A DNA stretch of 64,000 bases from positions 40,381,708 through 40,445,707 of the forward strand of contig JAFMSR010000014.1 of NCBI GenBank assembly GCA_022818135.1, in the 5' to 3' direction. Made by a program: the position numbers and the translations under genes. The DNA comes from Saxidomus purpurata. Lineage: Eukaryota; Mollusca; Bivalvia; Venerida; Veneridae. Within the stretch, counting starts at the first letter, position 1. Each line of letters opens with the position of its first letter. The notes under the pieces were generated by a model that worked only from the letters and a program-made list of their open reading frames with translations, made no database searches and was not told the origin of the DNA. Shown here piece by piece: positions 1 through 11,627 of this stretch.

Positions 1-62
1 TCAGCAAATGAGAAAACACGGTGCTTGTATGTGTACTCATTTCTGTCACGGTTTTAACATAC

Positions 63-1783
63 TCATTTTATTTTAAACGCATGCAGTTTATCGCACATTT
101 TTTCGCCGCCTTTTCCGCAACTGATATAGAGTGCGTTCCTTGTCTTTGAATATGCCAATCCGATTGGCCCTTTTATACCGTCTTTTTCGCTCAAAACCAC
201 TTTGATATCTGACAGATCGTCTGAACATTGGAGCACTTGGTCATTGTTTTTTGCGCAGACATATACAGAGCCTCCGCTGCTTACAGTAATGCCCATTAAA
301 AAGACACTGATTTATGAACTGCCGAAATGTTCCCAGTTTGCGTCAGGCGTAATATACGCATTTCCATAAAGTCAGTAACATATATGTGATTCAAGTTAGG
401 ACTGAGAGCTAAGCACTTTGGCTCATCCACCTTGTCTTCTACAAATCTACATGAAATCTGGCCCTTTAGGTTCAGTATTTGAACTTCCGAAAATAAGCTG
501 TCAAAACAAACTATCAGCTTTCCGTCATAATATTCAATGCCTCTACATTTCTCACTTGTCTTTATTTGCTCTAGTTTCGAAAGACCAGACACCGTTGACA
601 ACAGCTGGATTATCTTTACATCCCTCAGGGTTACTGCTAGCGTATCTGGGGGTATGACAGTAAGATCACGTGGACTGGACGATAATGCGATTTTTGAAAT
701 CATTTTGTCGTAGGATCACGTCCACAATTTTCACGTTTCTATTTTCCCTATCCGCAACAGCCAACTGGTCAGGAAAACCATTCCAGTGACATAACATGTC
801 TTTTTGTCGTCTTCAGCTTTTATGTTTATCTGACCGATAGGTTGCTCTATCACCTGTTCTGGCCAATTACATGGGCCCAGTTTCGTATTCGTGATCTCAA
901 TCAAACCAAACAAATTTTCTTTTGTAAGATATTTACTTAAATCTGGGCTCTTTTCGAATATGCACTCTTGGGTGCGGTATCGTGTACAAAGTTCGTAAGA
1001 CCGTGACTGGTAATCTGCAACCTTCGACATTGCATTCTTAACTTCAAAGAAGAGTGAATTATACCTTTTGTCTGCGTTCATTCTAACAGCTGCTGATTCA
1101 GTCTCTACAATTTCTCCAACAAGGGACTCATATTCCCTCTTCAATGATTCCATCGTCTCTATGTTTTTCTTCCTGTATTCCGCTACTGTTTCCTCGAGCT
1201 CCTTTTGAAACTGATCTAAACTGTCTATGATTTCTTGTCTCGTTTGCTTCACGGCAGATATAGTATCTGAATATGTTCCTTCGATACTTGAAATACCCGC
1301 TTCTATTTTACTTATGTTCAGTGCACACTTTTCTTTTAAATCATATAGAGATTTTTGAAATGTAACATATTCCTCACTTTTTAAAAACTGTCCTGATACT
1401 TCGGGGATGTAATCAATTTCACACAATTTATGCGATAACGTCATACAAATGACACATCCCAAATTTCCGTGTGCTCGACAGTACAGTTTAACCTCTTCGT
1501 TTTTGTGCGTGGTGCAGTTTGGCAATTTATCAGACGAAACAGCGGTATCAGTTATAGCAGGGGTGCTGACAACTACATGGTCTCTAGAAGGCGTATCTTT
1601 TTTGTGACTGGCAATACATTGATCACACAGATGTTCCCTGCAGTTTTGACAATATCCCGATGCCGTAACACGTTGGCCACTAAGGTCACAGGGATGACAG
1701 CATAACCCTGAATCTTCCTCCGATCCAAACTGCAACGTACTGGACAAAAGATTTCGTAATTCCCTTTGTCCTGATACTTCCAT
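63..1783 (-). pseudogene. TRIM-like double B-box / coiled-coil / beta-propeller-type protein, frame-disrupted
   Basis: Resembles the intronless TRIM-like genes that are expanded in bivalves, often linked to innate sensing or ubiquitin pathways; the role here is inferred. The first frame starts at an ATG at 1783 and runs 350 codons. Residues about 27-75 form a first B-box with CxxC pairs, residues about 88-128 form a second (PNCTTHK...C..H...C..C..H), and a long heptad-rich coiled coil spans about 130-280. No RING is visible before the B-boxes. The C-terminal part reads like NHL/propeller repeats (LAVADRENRNVKIVD, then SSPRDLTV, then GPIGLAYS) but lies in other frames. I see three single-base shifts: near 775, near 712, and in a T-run at 297-301. 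Each is explained by one missing or extra base, so this is either a recent pseudogene or an error-containing assembly of an intact gene of about 560 codons. The end is a TGA at 63-65. Confidence 0.75.
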
Positions 1784-2640
1784 TTTGAAGCGTCAACTAT
1801 GCAGATTTTAACATATCAGTTAATTCTTTCCAAAATGATCGTTCGTTGTCGTTATATATGTACTTGAAACGGTATTTCGCTGTCAAATATTAAATATTGA
1901 CATAACAATTGATATGTTTCACAAATTCAGCATTGCACTTTAAAGCTGCTCGTTTTTTATATTTTCGTAAAACGATAGTTCTTCGTATGGTCTGAAATTA
2001 ATATGTTTTAGTCTGAATCATCAAATATAAAGGTTCCAGTATAAATTCTGTCAAGCATTGCAGTATTTTTGAAGTTTTACGCTACTAAATTAGAAAAGTA
2101 ACAAACGGTTTTGAACTCAAATATAACCATCTACCAGCGCACAATCGACATGATAACATTCCATATTTCACCTTAAAACATGTATGAATATCGACCGAAT
2201 AGATAAACACACCCGCGACACATTCATACATTGTACATTGTATACCCTTATACGGAAAATACGTAACTGCCAACATCAATGTAAAAATCTTTTGAAATTT
2301 TGATTATAACACACATCTTGTTGCAAACAGTTCTTTTTAATGACTTTGTACATGTATTGTTATAATGTGATTCTCTAATGAATGCATGTAGAGAAAATAA
2401 CTGAACAGTTTTGCCTGTTGAACTATTTCTAAATTATGCATTTTAATGATTACATAAACATTTCTTCTGTGTTTCTTACTACCTTAAACGCTCTCGTATT
2501 ACCTTACTTGACTTTGTGATGGTTTTACCACGCACGAATAAATGCAATGTTATGATGTTAAGGAAGAATTCGATATTTTGAGGCTCGGTAGAATTATTTA
2601 CAGTCGAATTAAAACTGTTTTTTTTTAACAAGCAAATTCA
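1784..2640. other. AT-rich intergenic stretch, nothing recognised
   Basis: Upstream flank of the TRIM-like gene. No convincing exon, RNA gene or repeat end was seen. Any promoter of the TRIM-like gene would lie near 1784-2000, but no clear TATA or initiator decides a start. Confidence 0.4.
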
Positions 2641-3232
2641 GTGAATTTATATCACCGTCCAGTACAGCTAAAAAAACCTTGATAACATCCCAGAAGCTAC
2701 ATTTTGTACTAAATAATTACGATTTTCGGTCAGAATGTTTTTCTTAATGACAGCTAGGTTTAGTTTGACAAATGGGTTACAGCTGGTCAAAAGCTACCTT
2801 TAGTAACAAGGTCACGTCATACAAAAACCCTGTGAACACGCTAGAGGCCATATATTGTACTCAGATATTATAACAGTTGGTCAAACCTTTTTTCCTGATG
2901 ACGTGACGGACGAATTTGAAACTGGGAAAAGTGGCGCCAAAACCTAGGTCACCTGCTCAAATCACAGAAAAACCATGGTAACACTCTACAGCATGAAAAC
3001 TGGGCGCAAGGTCAGATCATAAAAAACCTTGTGAGCAATATACAAATCACAATTTCTTCCCTATCAGCATGAAATCTGGTCAGAATGCTTTAGGTCATGA
3101 TGGGTCAAAACTGGTACCCGGTCAGATCAAAGTGCAACCTTGTTAACATTATAGAGGCAGCATTTTCTGCTCAGTCAGCATGACATTTAGATCAAGTTTG
3201 CCCTATATCGCTCACCTGAGTACCAGTGCAAT
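2640..3232. repeat. Degenerate interspersed repeat
   Basis: Contains degenerate repeats of phrases such as AAAAACCTTGTGAACA, TAGAGGCCATAT and TGGTCAGAATG, and finishes near 3203 with CCTATATCGCTCACCTGAG. This is a common style of bivalve interspersed repeat without coding capacity. The precise class and ends cannot be fixed from one copy. Confidence 0.5.
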
Positions 3233-4240
3233 TACCTAATGAAGTCATTTGTTGCTAAAGTGGGTCAGTAGTTGCTAAGGAAATCACTGGTAGCTAGGAA
3301 AAGTCACTGGTTGCTAAAGAAGTCAATGGTCACTAAAACTCGCAAACTGCAAGGGTCGGTCAGTGGTTGCTAAGGAAATCACTGTTCACTAGGGGGAGTA
3401 AATGAGTGCCAAAGAAGTCAACAGTTGCAAGTTGCAAAGGACACCAATGGTTCATAAGGAAGTCACTGGTTGCTATTAGAACTCACAACTTGCTAGGGGA
3501 CTAATTTATTGCAAGGACAGTCAGTGGTTGCGAAGGAAGTCACTGTTGCTTACGGTAAGTGACCGGTTGCTAAAGATGTCACTGGTTACTAAAAAGCTCA
3601 CTGTTTGCTGGACTATGTTGTTGCAAAAGAAGTCACTGGTTGTTAAGGATGTCACTTGTTCCTAGGTGAAGTCAGTGGTTGCTAAAAAGGTCACTGGTTG
3701 CTAAGGAAGTCAAAGATTGCTACGGAAGTAACTGACTCCTAGGGAATAAGAAGTTCCTATTGAAGTTGATGGTTGCTAAGGAAGTCTCTGGTTGCTACAG
3801 AAGTCACTTGTTCCTTGGGGAAGTCATTGGTTGCTAAGAAAGTCATTTGTTGCTTAGGAAGTGACTGGCTCCTAGGGAAGTAAGAAGTTGCTATTGAAGT
3901 TGTTGGTCACTAGATCAAGCTGATGGTTGCTAAGGAAGTTACTGATTGCTCTGGAAGTCACTGGTTTCTAAGGAAGTCACTGATTGCTAAGGAAGTAATT
4001 TGCTCCTAGGGAAGTAAGAAGTTGCTATTGAAGTTTCTGGTCACTAGACCAAGCTGAAGGTTGATAAGTTACTGGTTGCTATGGAACTCACTTGTTCCTT
4101 GGGGAAGTCACTGATTGCTAAGGAAGTCATAGGTTGCTAATGAAGTCACCGACTTGTAGGGAAGTAAGAAGTTGCTAATGAAGTTACTGGTCACTAGACC
4201 AAGCTGATGGATGCTAAGGCAGTCACTGATTGCTATACAA
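3233..4240. repeat. Hierarchical minisatellite, about 19-bp units in about 133-150-bp higher-order units
   Basis: The basic unit approximates AGTCACTGGTTGCTAAGGA and is repeated about 50 times with substitutions. A distinctive phrase (AGGGAAGTAAGAAGTTGCTA or close variants) recurs at about 3741, 3874, 4008 and 4158, and another (GGTCACTAGACCAAGCTGA) follows it in the later units. The spacings of 133, 134 and 150 bp indicate a higher-order period of roughly seven basic units. No reading frame is maintained. Confidence 0.8.
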
Positions 4241-5210
4241 ACTCATTGGAAGCTGGTTATATCCTACAACTCTATATACAGACAAGGGAACCCCCAGGAT
4301 GTGGTCAATTTTGACCTCAGGCACATTATTTGAACTCACTTGTTATAGAGGTTCACTAGACAATGCTACATACCAGATATCTGAACTCCAGGCTTCGTGG
4401 TTATGGAGCAGTCTTTTCAATGTTTTCCTTAATAAGTCTCTGTAAAACAAGTGACCCCGAGCGGGGTCAATATTGAGCACAGGGGCAAGATTTGAACATA
4501 CTTGGAAGAGGTCCACTACACAATGCTACTTGCTTAATATCTGACCTCTGTGCCCTTTGGTTTAAATGAAGGATCTCTTTAAATATTTCCTTATATTCCT
4601 CTATGTATCTTGCAAGCGTGATGACATCTGGAATAAATGTTCAAGAGTGATTCAATAAGCTATGGAGCTTTCTTCGTAATCAAACTTATACAGTGTTAAG
4701 GTTTACCTTTCATTTGACCATGTGACCTAGTTTTTGACCTCATGTCCCCCATTTAGGAACCTGGCTTAAGAGATCATCGAGACAACTCACCAATTTTCAT
4801 GATGATTGGGAGTCAGATTTGGTCCCTAAACTGTTAACAAGGCTTTCCTTTGATTTGCCAAAGTGACCTAGTTTTTTACCCGTATCACTATTTTTCAAAC
4901 TTGACCTAGATTTCATCAAGACACTCAGTCTGACACAGTTTCATGAAGATCCAAAGAAAAATACAGCCTCAACTGCATACACAATCTTTTCTATGACTTG
5001 ACCTGGTGTCCTAGTTTCTAACCCAAGATAACCTATATTCTAACTCCAATAGATTTTATCAAAACACTCATTCTGACCAAGTTTCATGAAGATTCAGTGA
5101 AAAATACAGCCTCTATTGCATACACAAGGCTAAGTGTGGACAAACAACAGGCACCATGCGATCACAATAGCTCACATTGAGCATTTTGAGCTCAGGTGAG
5201 CTAATAATTC
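4241..5210. repeat. Composite interspersed repeat with internal tandem segments
   Basis: Two related segments of about 170-190 bp start near 4285 and 4457 (GGTCAATTTTGACC / GGTCAATATTGAGC, then AGAGGTTCACTAGACAATGC). They are followed by about three segments of 150-160 bp built around GTGACCTAGTTTTTGACC and TTTCATGAAGAT. The right end (5164-5204) is an imperfect hairpin, AGCTCACATTGAGC...GAGCTCAGGTGAGCT. A related hairpin end recurs at 6487-6525. This is non-coding bivalve repeat material whose transposon class I cannot assign. Confidence 0.55.
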
Positions 5211-6540
5211 AACAATATCATAACATTTTATATTTATTTTCTCTGTAAATCATAAATTGTCAATTGAATCTGATTATGTAGCACTTTCATATCTGATAAA
5301 ACGAGTAACATAATAATACTCCTTCACGATGCAAGCTTAGAACATCAAGAATTAAAGATTTCCAATGTATCCATTTTGCACAGTGGTCAATGATGCAATG
5401 CACGTAGAAAACCAACTTAAAAGTCCCATAAGCCTTAAGCTGCATAAATATTATGAGGACATTTGAATACATTGTATGAAGCCTCCCAGTAGCTGTTTAT
5501 CCCCAATACATGTCATAATCTAACAAACAAAACAAAGTTATATCTGGTTAACATATGATTATCAAAATGACTCATCTTCTATCAGAAGCATACAGTTCTG
5601 AACAAGTTGTCCAAAAATGTAACAAGAACAGTTGGCATTGACTTATACATACAGTACTTATATTTCTGCAAAAAAATTAGAAAATTTCATGATGAGGAAA
5701 CATTTTTTCATATATTCTACCCTGAGCTTAAAGTTATTGGAATAGTTCGAGAAACTGAAAAGAGAAAAATGCATCAATGTTACCTGCTGTTTTTCAATGA
5801 GGTAGATTTACCTTCAATCTTATCCTGTTCATGGGAAATGATTCTAAATCTAGTACAAGTGCAGATCATGATCAGTCACAACATTCATGCTGTCTGATCA
5901 TGATCATACACTGGTCACTATTTATTCAGTAAATTATTATTGAGAAACCCTTTGAATATTTAATAGTATTTTTAATTTAGATCCATTTCAGAAATTGTGG
6001 CAGGATAAGAGTTAAAAATATATAAAGGCACCATATCACTCACCTAAGTGTGATTTGTCTAAATAAGAAGCCTTAGGCTCAGATTAGCTAAAAATATATA
6101 GATATACATACTTTCTATATGCAATGAAACAGACAAAAGCATTTGAATATTTATGTGAATGGAATTTTAGCTTCTGTCAAGTGCTAAAATGAAAGTGTTC
6201 CTATTTTTAGCTCTGCAGTCATTGTGTGCAGCAAAACAATCTTGGGAAGTTCCGCTGAAATTGGCCCAGTGGTAAAGGAAGAGATATTATTTACAGGGTT
6301 TTTTATTTTAATTTAAACTCTGGTCGCCATTTTGTGCCGCAGACTGCAACAGTTTGAACAATTTGGAAGAATATCATCTAAGGGAGATAATTCTTGTGGA
6401 ATTCAGTTGAAACTGGTTAAGTGGTTTCAGAATAGATGCAATTTGAAGCAATTGTCAAGGGTGGATGGCAGACATCAAGCAATCACAATAGCTCATCATG
6501 AGCACTGTGTGCTCAGGTTAGCTAAAACAGCTTGTGTTTA
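5211..6540. other. Intergenic sequence with fragments of AGCTCA-type repeat ends
   Basis: No gene recognised. Short repeat-end fragments are visible at about 6035-6100 (ATATCACTCACCTAAGTG) and 6482-6525 (CAATAGCTCATCATGAGCA...GTGCTCAGGTTAGCTAAAA), resembling the end at 5164-5204. The open frames in this stretch have no recognisable domain. Confidence 0.4.
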
Positions 6541-6666
6541 TTGGACAAGGATGGCCCCCCTTTTTGCTTTTTCTTTTTTTGGCCCCCCCCCATTTTAAAA
6601 TATTTATAAATTTTTGCGTATTTTTTATAAAAAAAAAAAAAACTCCCCCCAATTTCCCCCTTTTTT

Positions 6667-6700
<34 letters not shown>

Positions 6701-6724
6701 CCCCCCCCCAATAAAACCCCCCTT

Positions 6725-6764
<40 letters not shown>

Positions 6765-6775
6765 TTTTGTGGCAC
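6541..6775. repeat. Homopolymer block (C, T and A runs), probable sequencing/assembly artefact
   Basis: About 235 bases are almost entirely runs of C, T or A, including a C-run of more than 30 from 6726 and A- and T-runs of 10-20. Flanks are normal mixed sequence. Low-complexity open frames (poly-Pro/Phe/Lys, poly-Gly) on both strands come from these runs and are not genes. Confidence 0.8.
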
Positions 6776-8180
6776 ATCAAATAAATGAAGTAGAACATCA
6801 AATTGAACACATTTCTAAAAAATGTTACAGTCAAATCACATGCACTTACATCTGTCACTAAAATTCATTATTATCAAATACAATTATCAGTGTCTGGGGA
6901 CAAAAGAAGGCTATAACACAATCTCTAGATGTAGACAGATTATGTGAAAATATGCAAAAATCACAATAATCTAATGAAACTTATCTATAAAGGTTCAATG
7001 TACAGAACATAGTAAAGTCTGGGTACACATCTTGTATAACGAACTCCTTTAGACCATTTAAATTTGTTCTTTGTATCCAGAGTATGTTATATCCATACAG
7101 CATTTTATGCTCAACAAAGACATCTTTTTAGAAACAGACAAAAAATGATCCATCCTTCCACATCAAATCAGCTAAGGGCATTCCGTATAGACAGTGCTGC
7201 ATCAATGAAGTAGGGGAAAAACTTGGGCCCAGACAATTTGTTCCGTATACTATCTGGAAATTCGCCATATTTGGATTAGTTATATACGTAGTTTACTGGA
7301 CTCCTCTATGAACAGTAACTGTTACAAATGTTGTTATAAATCTATTGACATTACTTTTAGTTAAAAAAGAGCCAGCCGTGCAAAATCTTACCGTAAATCA
7401 CTCTGAATTCATAAGACAAAAAATTTGCAATTCTTTATTATCTCTTGAGTCAATTCACGAAACCATTAATTTGTGAACATGCGATCACGCTGGTTCACAC
7501 TTGAATAACAATATTTATCATTTATGGAGAAGTTTGAATTAGCACAATGATGAATTCAAGAAGGTATGCTCTCCTGAAAAAAAATCATGAAAATGAAGTT
7601 CTCACAAGAATTGCATGATTTATAGTAAAACTGCTCTACATACTTGTATATTTTGGTAACAACTATGGCAATGTTTATTATTTAAGGAGTATAAATCAGT
7701 GAATTATGTCTTATTTGAATTATGATGGTAAGTTTGACCGGTAATATCACTTTAAGCAAACAGTATGGTTTTCAATCTGACACCATAGACCTGCAAGGTG
7801 CCCCTTTCCCACCGCCCCCTTCCCCGAGTCCATACTGATTGCAAACAAAAAGGTCTAACATTGATTTTCGCATAACAGGGCCCAATAATAATTCTTTATT
7901 AATCTTATGAAATCAATTAATTATAAACTATAAATTTATAAAAAATATACTCAGAAAGCAGCATAAAAACAAGCATGGAACACGTAATAGTAACTTATCT
8001 AACTCTTCACAAAATCCTGTTTTGTAATACTGGAAATGGTAAGGTAAATAAACTAACCCTATCTCATGAACACTGAACATTTTTTCTAAAACAACTAAAG
8101 CATAAAAAGGTATGAAAATTTGCACCAAATAAAGTCTCTGAACTGATTTGTGAAAAAAGAAACTACATTAAGAAAACAAC
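6776..8180. other. AT-rich intergenic or intronic sequence, nothing recognised
   Basis: No exon, RNA or clear repeat boundary was recognised. If the missing 3' exons of RPIA exist, this stretch would be part of a very long final intron. I looked for the expected C-terminal RPIA motifs on the minus strand and did not find them. Confidence 0.35.
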
Positions 8181-8184
8181 TGCT

Positions 8185-8385
8185 GTAAATTGGTTAATAT
8201 TTGCGATGACGTAACTTTGCTATTTTCATGAATTTCCCACTTAACTTATATAAAATATTAAACTAAAATAGAATTACTGTTAGAGAATTCTTTTTTCGTG
8301 AATTTAGAATTTATGGATAAGTCTGTCTGCTCACCAATCTCGAAATTTTCGTCATTCAAAATTTACCCTATTCACGGTATGCTCC
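8185..8385. mobile_element. About 200-bp MITE, family with TGTAAATTGGGTAATATTCGCG ends
   Basis: Starts TGTAAATTGGTTAATATTTG and contains AATAAGTCTGTCTGCTCAC-like sequence (GATAAGTCTGTCTGCTCAC) about 60 bp from its right end. The same family occurs at 14481-14697, 38425-38636, 23997-24202 and 46135-46344. Better-preserved members show inverted ends of the type CTGTAAATTGGGTAAT / ATTACCCAATTTACAG. Too short to code; non-autonomous. Confidence 0.65.
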
Positions 8386-8444
8386 ACAACTACATAATTA
8401 TAGATGTTGCATAGGAAATTATCAAGCAGTTTCCCCCATGATAA

Positions 8445-9430
8445 AACAAGAGTGCCAAACTGTCACAAAATACGCCATTCAAGGAGGCATAACTCAACAG
8501 TGTTTTGACATGAGAACTTAAGCAACAAGGCTAATTCACCTGTTTCAACAATGAGCTGACCAGGCAATTTTGATGATTTTCGTTAATTCAAGGCACATGA
8601 CTATAATGCAAATAAGTTGCCATATCCACAGCAGTTATGGTGCCCTGTCAAATTTAAGATCTGCCCTTGCCTTTGAAAGGGCCATGTATAGTGGCTTCAG
8701 ATAACGTTTGTCTCAATGCATGTTAAATTGATTTTTAAGAACACTTTGAAATCCTTCAGGGGTATAAAGATTACATTGATGGGCAAAAGTCCAATTGCCT
8801 CTCACGGCGTTCAACAGTTCCACAGGCAGTCCAAAAAAGTTTCATAGCCTTTGAACAACCCAAGTCTTAACCTAGACCTGAATGAAGACAAGCCATCTGA
8901 TCATGGCTTCATTACAATGTCCAATGTGGTAACACAAGGTAGTTGCCCTGTCAGGTTTCTTCACAAATTATTGCAAGGTTAAAGAGTTACAGAGTTAAGT
9001 TAGAAAAGTTATTTGATCCTTTAAGAACCCCTGTAGCTTATAAACTTGACCTTGAATCCAGCCATTCCAGAACTTGTCTTCTGCACGTCATCTGAGTCTG
9101 GATTAACATTTTTGTCAGCTACCCTTTAAACCTGGTGACGGGGTCAAGTGTGGCATGGCGGGCCCAAGGGACACAAAGTCATAAGACCTTTGACCCCTCG
9201 GGCTAGGACCTTGAACCATGGACTCCGCCTTCCAGAAGGCAATGCTTCTAACTCGTTAAGTACCATGGTTATCTTTTTCTTTGAGGCTTCTTAAGAGCCA
9301 TTTCAACAGGTATTAACTTATTTACAGAGCAAGGCAGTTACCTAACATCATTCAGAAGCACCAGTACTGGACGGACGGAAGACGGACGGACCGACTAACG
9401 ACACCGAACCGCTAACAGTCTCAAAGGCCA
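8445..9430 (-). mobile_element. Helentron-like non-autonomous element, probable, in reverse orientation
   Basis: The left boundary AACAAGAG is the reverse complement of the CTCTTGTT terminus shared by other elements in this window. The opposite end near 9368-9410 carries the GACGGACGGA/GGACGGACCG motif that typically marks the head of such bivalve elements. The body contains diverged repeated phrases (CCCTGTCA...TTTAAGATC; CCTTTGAACAACCC / CCTTTAAGAACCCC). No coding capacity. The class assignment is inferred from end structure. Confidence 0.45.
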
Positions 9431-10095
9431 TGTTAGTAGTGAAGCTGAAAACATCATCCCATAATCAATTTGATGTATAGTTAAACAAAGCTTTCTAGTA
9501 CCCTATACAATATAATGTATACCTGGTATATTTTGAATTTTGTGTTTATATCACCGTTGCCAATAAATACCCAGTCAATATAAAGTTTCCTTTGTCTGAA
9601 CTACTGGTACCCTGAGGAAAAATAGTTTATAATAAATCATCAATTTCTTTAAAGGCAAATGATCACTTCCTTATTATAGTGGAAGATAACGTCTTGTCTC
9701 AATGCAATTTTTATTTGCAAGAACACATTCCGAATGTTTCCATTTAATCATATTTACACATTATAAATATAGTATATTAATGATACTGCAAAAATTTCTT
9801 TCTGAATCGCCTTTCTTAGCAACATGAAGTATATGCCAAAATGGTTGTAAAAATAGAGCTAACTTAGCATTTTGTCCAAAGCAGCCCGGATCCCCAATCA
9901 CAGTCTCTGAATGACAACAGCAAGCAAATCTGTAATTTACAATATTTTATGGTGAACACACTTTTTCATTGGCCACTGTTTATATTTCTGTAAGCATATT
10001 ACTCAATCTGATTTACAGTTAACCTTATGTACAAATTTTTAAGTTAAATTACAAATGTAAAATTTATATGTTCAATTATTTATATGGTATACTAT
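9431..10095. other. AT-rich sequence without recognised genes
   Basis: Nothing recognised. It lies between two repeat blocks on the 3' side of the RPIA exons. Confidence 0.35.
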
Positions 10096-10099
10096 TCAG

Positions 10100-11610
10100 A
10101 TGTAATCACACTCGTGAAGAGGGCCATAATTCTTTTAAATTTCACTGCAACCAATTTAAACCTGGTATATAGTGAAAAAAATCAACAAGGGCCATAAGGC
10201 TGTTAATTTGCCCAAGGACAACAAAAATTTCTTCCTTTACTACCATCTACACATTAAAGCTGTTCATCCCTGGAAGTTTAAGCAAAATATCCATCCGGTT
10301 TAAGAGGAGTTGCATTCTCAATATTTGCTATATGGTATATAGTGCAAAACTTAACAAGGCCCATAACCCTTAATTAATTAGAAGTTTAGTTATATAAATC
10401 TCCTTCCTTTACTACCATCTACACTTAAGGTTTTCATCCCTTTAATTTTGTGTCAAAATCTGCCAACCAGTTTAAGGGGTTCCAAAATTTCTATGGTTTA
10501 TAAAATACCAAGGTCTAATATAAAGTTACCATTTGGTCTGCAAAAATTCCTTTCTTTACTGACCATCTACATTAAGGTTAATAATCCCTGAATTTAAGAT
10601 TAAATCTACCATCCGGTTTAAGAGCAGATCGATCACAAGATATATAGTGAAAAGATGTCAATGGCCATCGAATTCTGTTAAATTTGGTCGCCACAAAAAT
10701 CCATTCCTATTTTCTCTATTTAATCATAGTTTACATCCTTATAAATATAGTATTAAATTACTGCCATCCGGTTTAACAAAAATTGAAGAACTGCTTTCTG
10801 ATATCAGTTTTTCTTAAAGAAGGACAACATGAAGTATATGTCAAACTGGTTAAAAATAGAGTAAAAAAGAAAATTCAAGAATATATTCAATAATTATGTA
10901 AAGCTTTATGTAAAGCTTTACTACATCCCCTGAAGGGTTTCATTTCTGTATAAATCCAGTTTCTAAATTTTTCGTTGTTACAGAATTCAAATTTGATTAT
11001 TTGTGCCAAATAAAACGAAATTCTGACAGGCCTTTTCAGAAAAAAGAAGCATTTTTAAAATGTCACCACCCCATTGGGGCCTCATCTCTTAGGGGTAATT
11101 CAAATTAAGTCAGCACTGATAGTTTCAGGTAAAAAAATCTTAAGTTTCTATATAGAATATTTAAAAAAAGTACTACAACCTCTTAAGGGCCTCATTTCTA
11201 AAAAAACAAATCAATTTTCTAAATTTTCAATTCTCAGAAGTTGATTACTTTTGCCAAATCTTACCAAATTCTTGTCAAAAACAAGAAAATGCCTTTTCAG
11301 AAAAAAAGCATTTTTAAACATCTGGCTGCGGGTGGAGTAGGGGCAGGGGGTGTATATTAGAAAGAGTGATCATTAAATTATTTGAGCCAATTACAATTAG
11401 TTTTTGATAACCAGTTCCAGAGAAATAGAACTTTAATTTTTTCATATTTAATACAGATGGGCAATATAAGCCAGTCTTCATGAACTGTGCATTATACTAT
11501 TGTACACTTATTTCATGTTACATGAAATTCTATCCTTAGTTATGACTCCAGACAGACGGACAAGGCCAAAACAATATCCCTCCACCTTTGGCGGGGGATA
11601 ATAAAACATT
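10100..11610. repeat. Tandem-array element: about 150-170-bp units, then two about 245-bp units
   Basis: From about 10120 to 10650, the phrases GGGCCATAA, CCTTTACTACCATCTACAC and CATCCGGTTTAAGAG recur with spacings of roughly 150-170 bp. Two further related units begin near 10915 and 11162 (CTACATCCCCTGAAGGG.. / CTACAACCTCTTAAGGG.., then CCTTTTCAGAAAAAA). The right end near 11545-11605 has CAGACGGACAAGGCC and CCTTTGGCGGGGGATAA, similar to the GGCGGGG end of the array at 61267-62495. Best read as a non-autonomous element carrying satellite units; non-coding. Confidence 0.5.
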
Positions 11611-11627
11611 CCTAAAAGAAGTTTTAC

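Noticed and set aside
6518..6788. Poly-Gly/poly-Pro open frames on both strands
   Set aside because: Produced by the homopolymer block; no biological composition.
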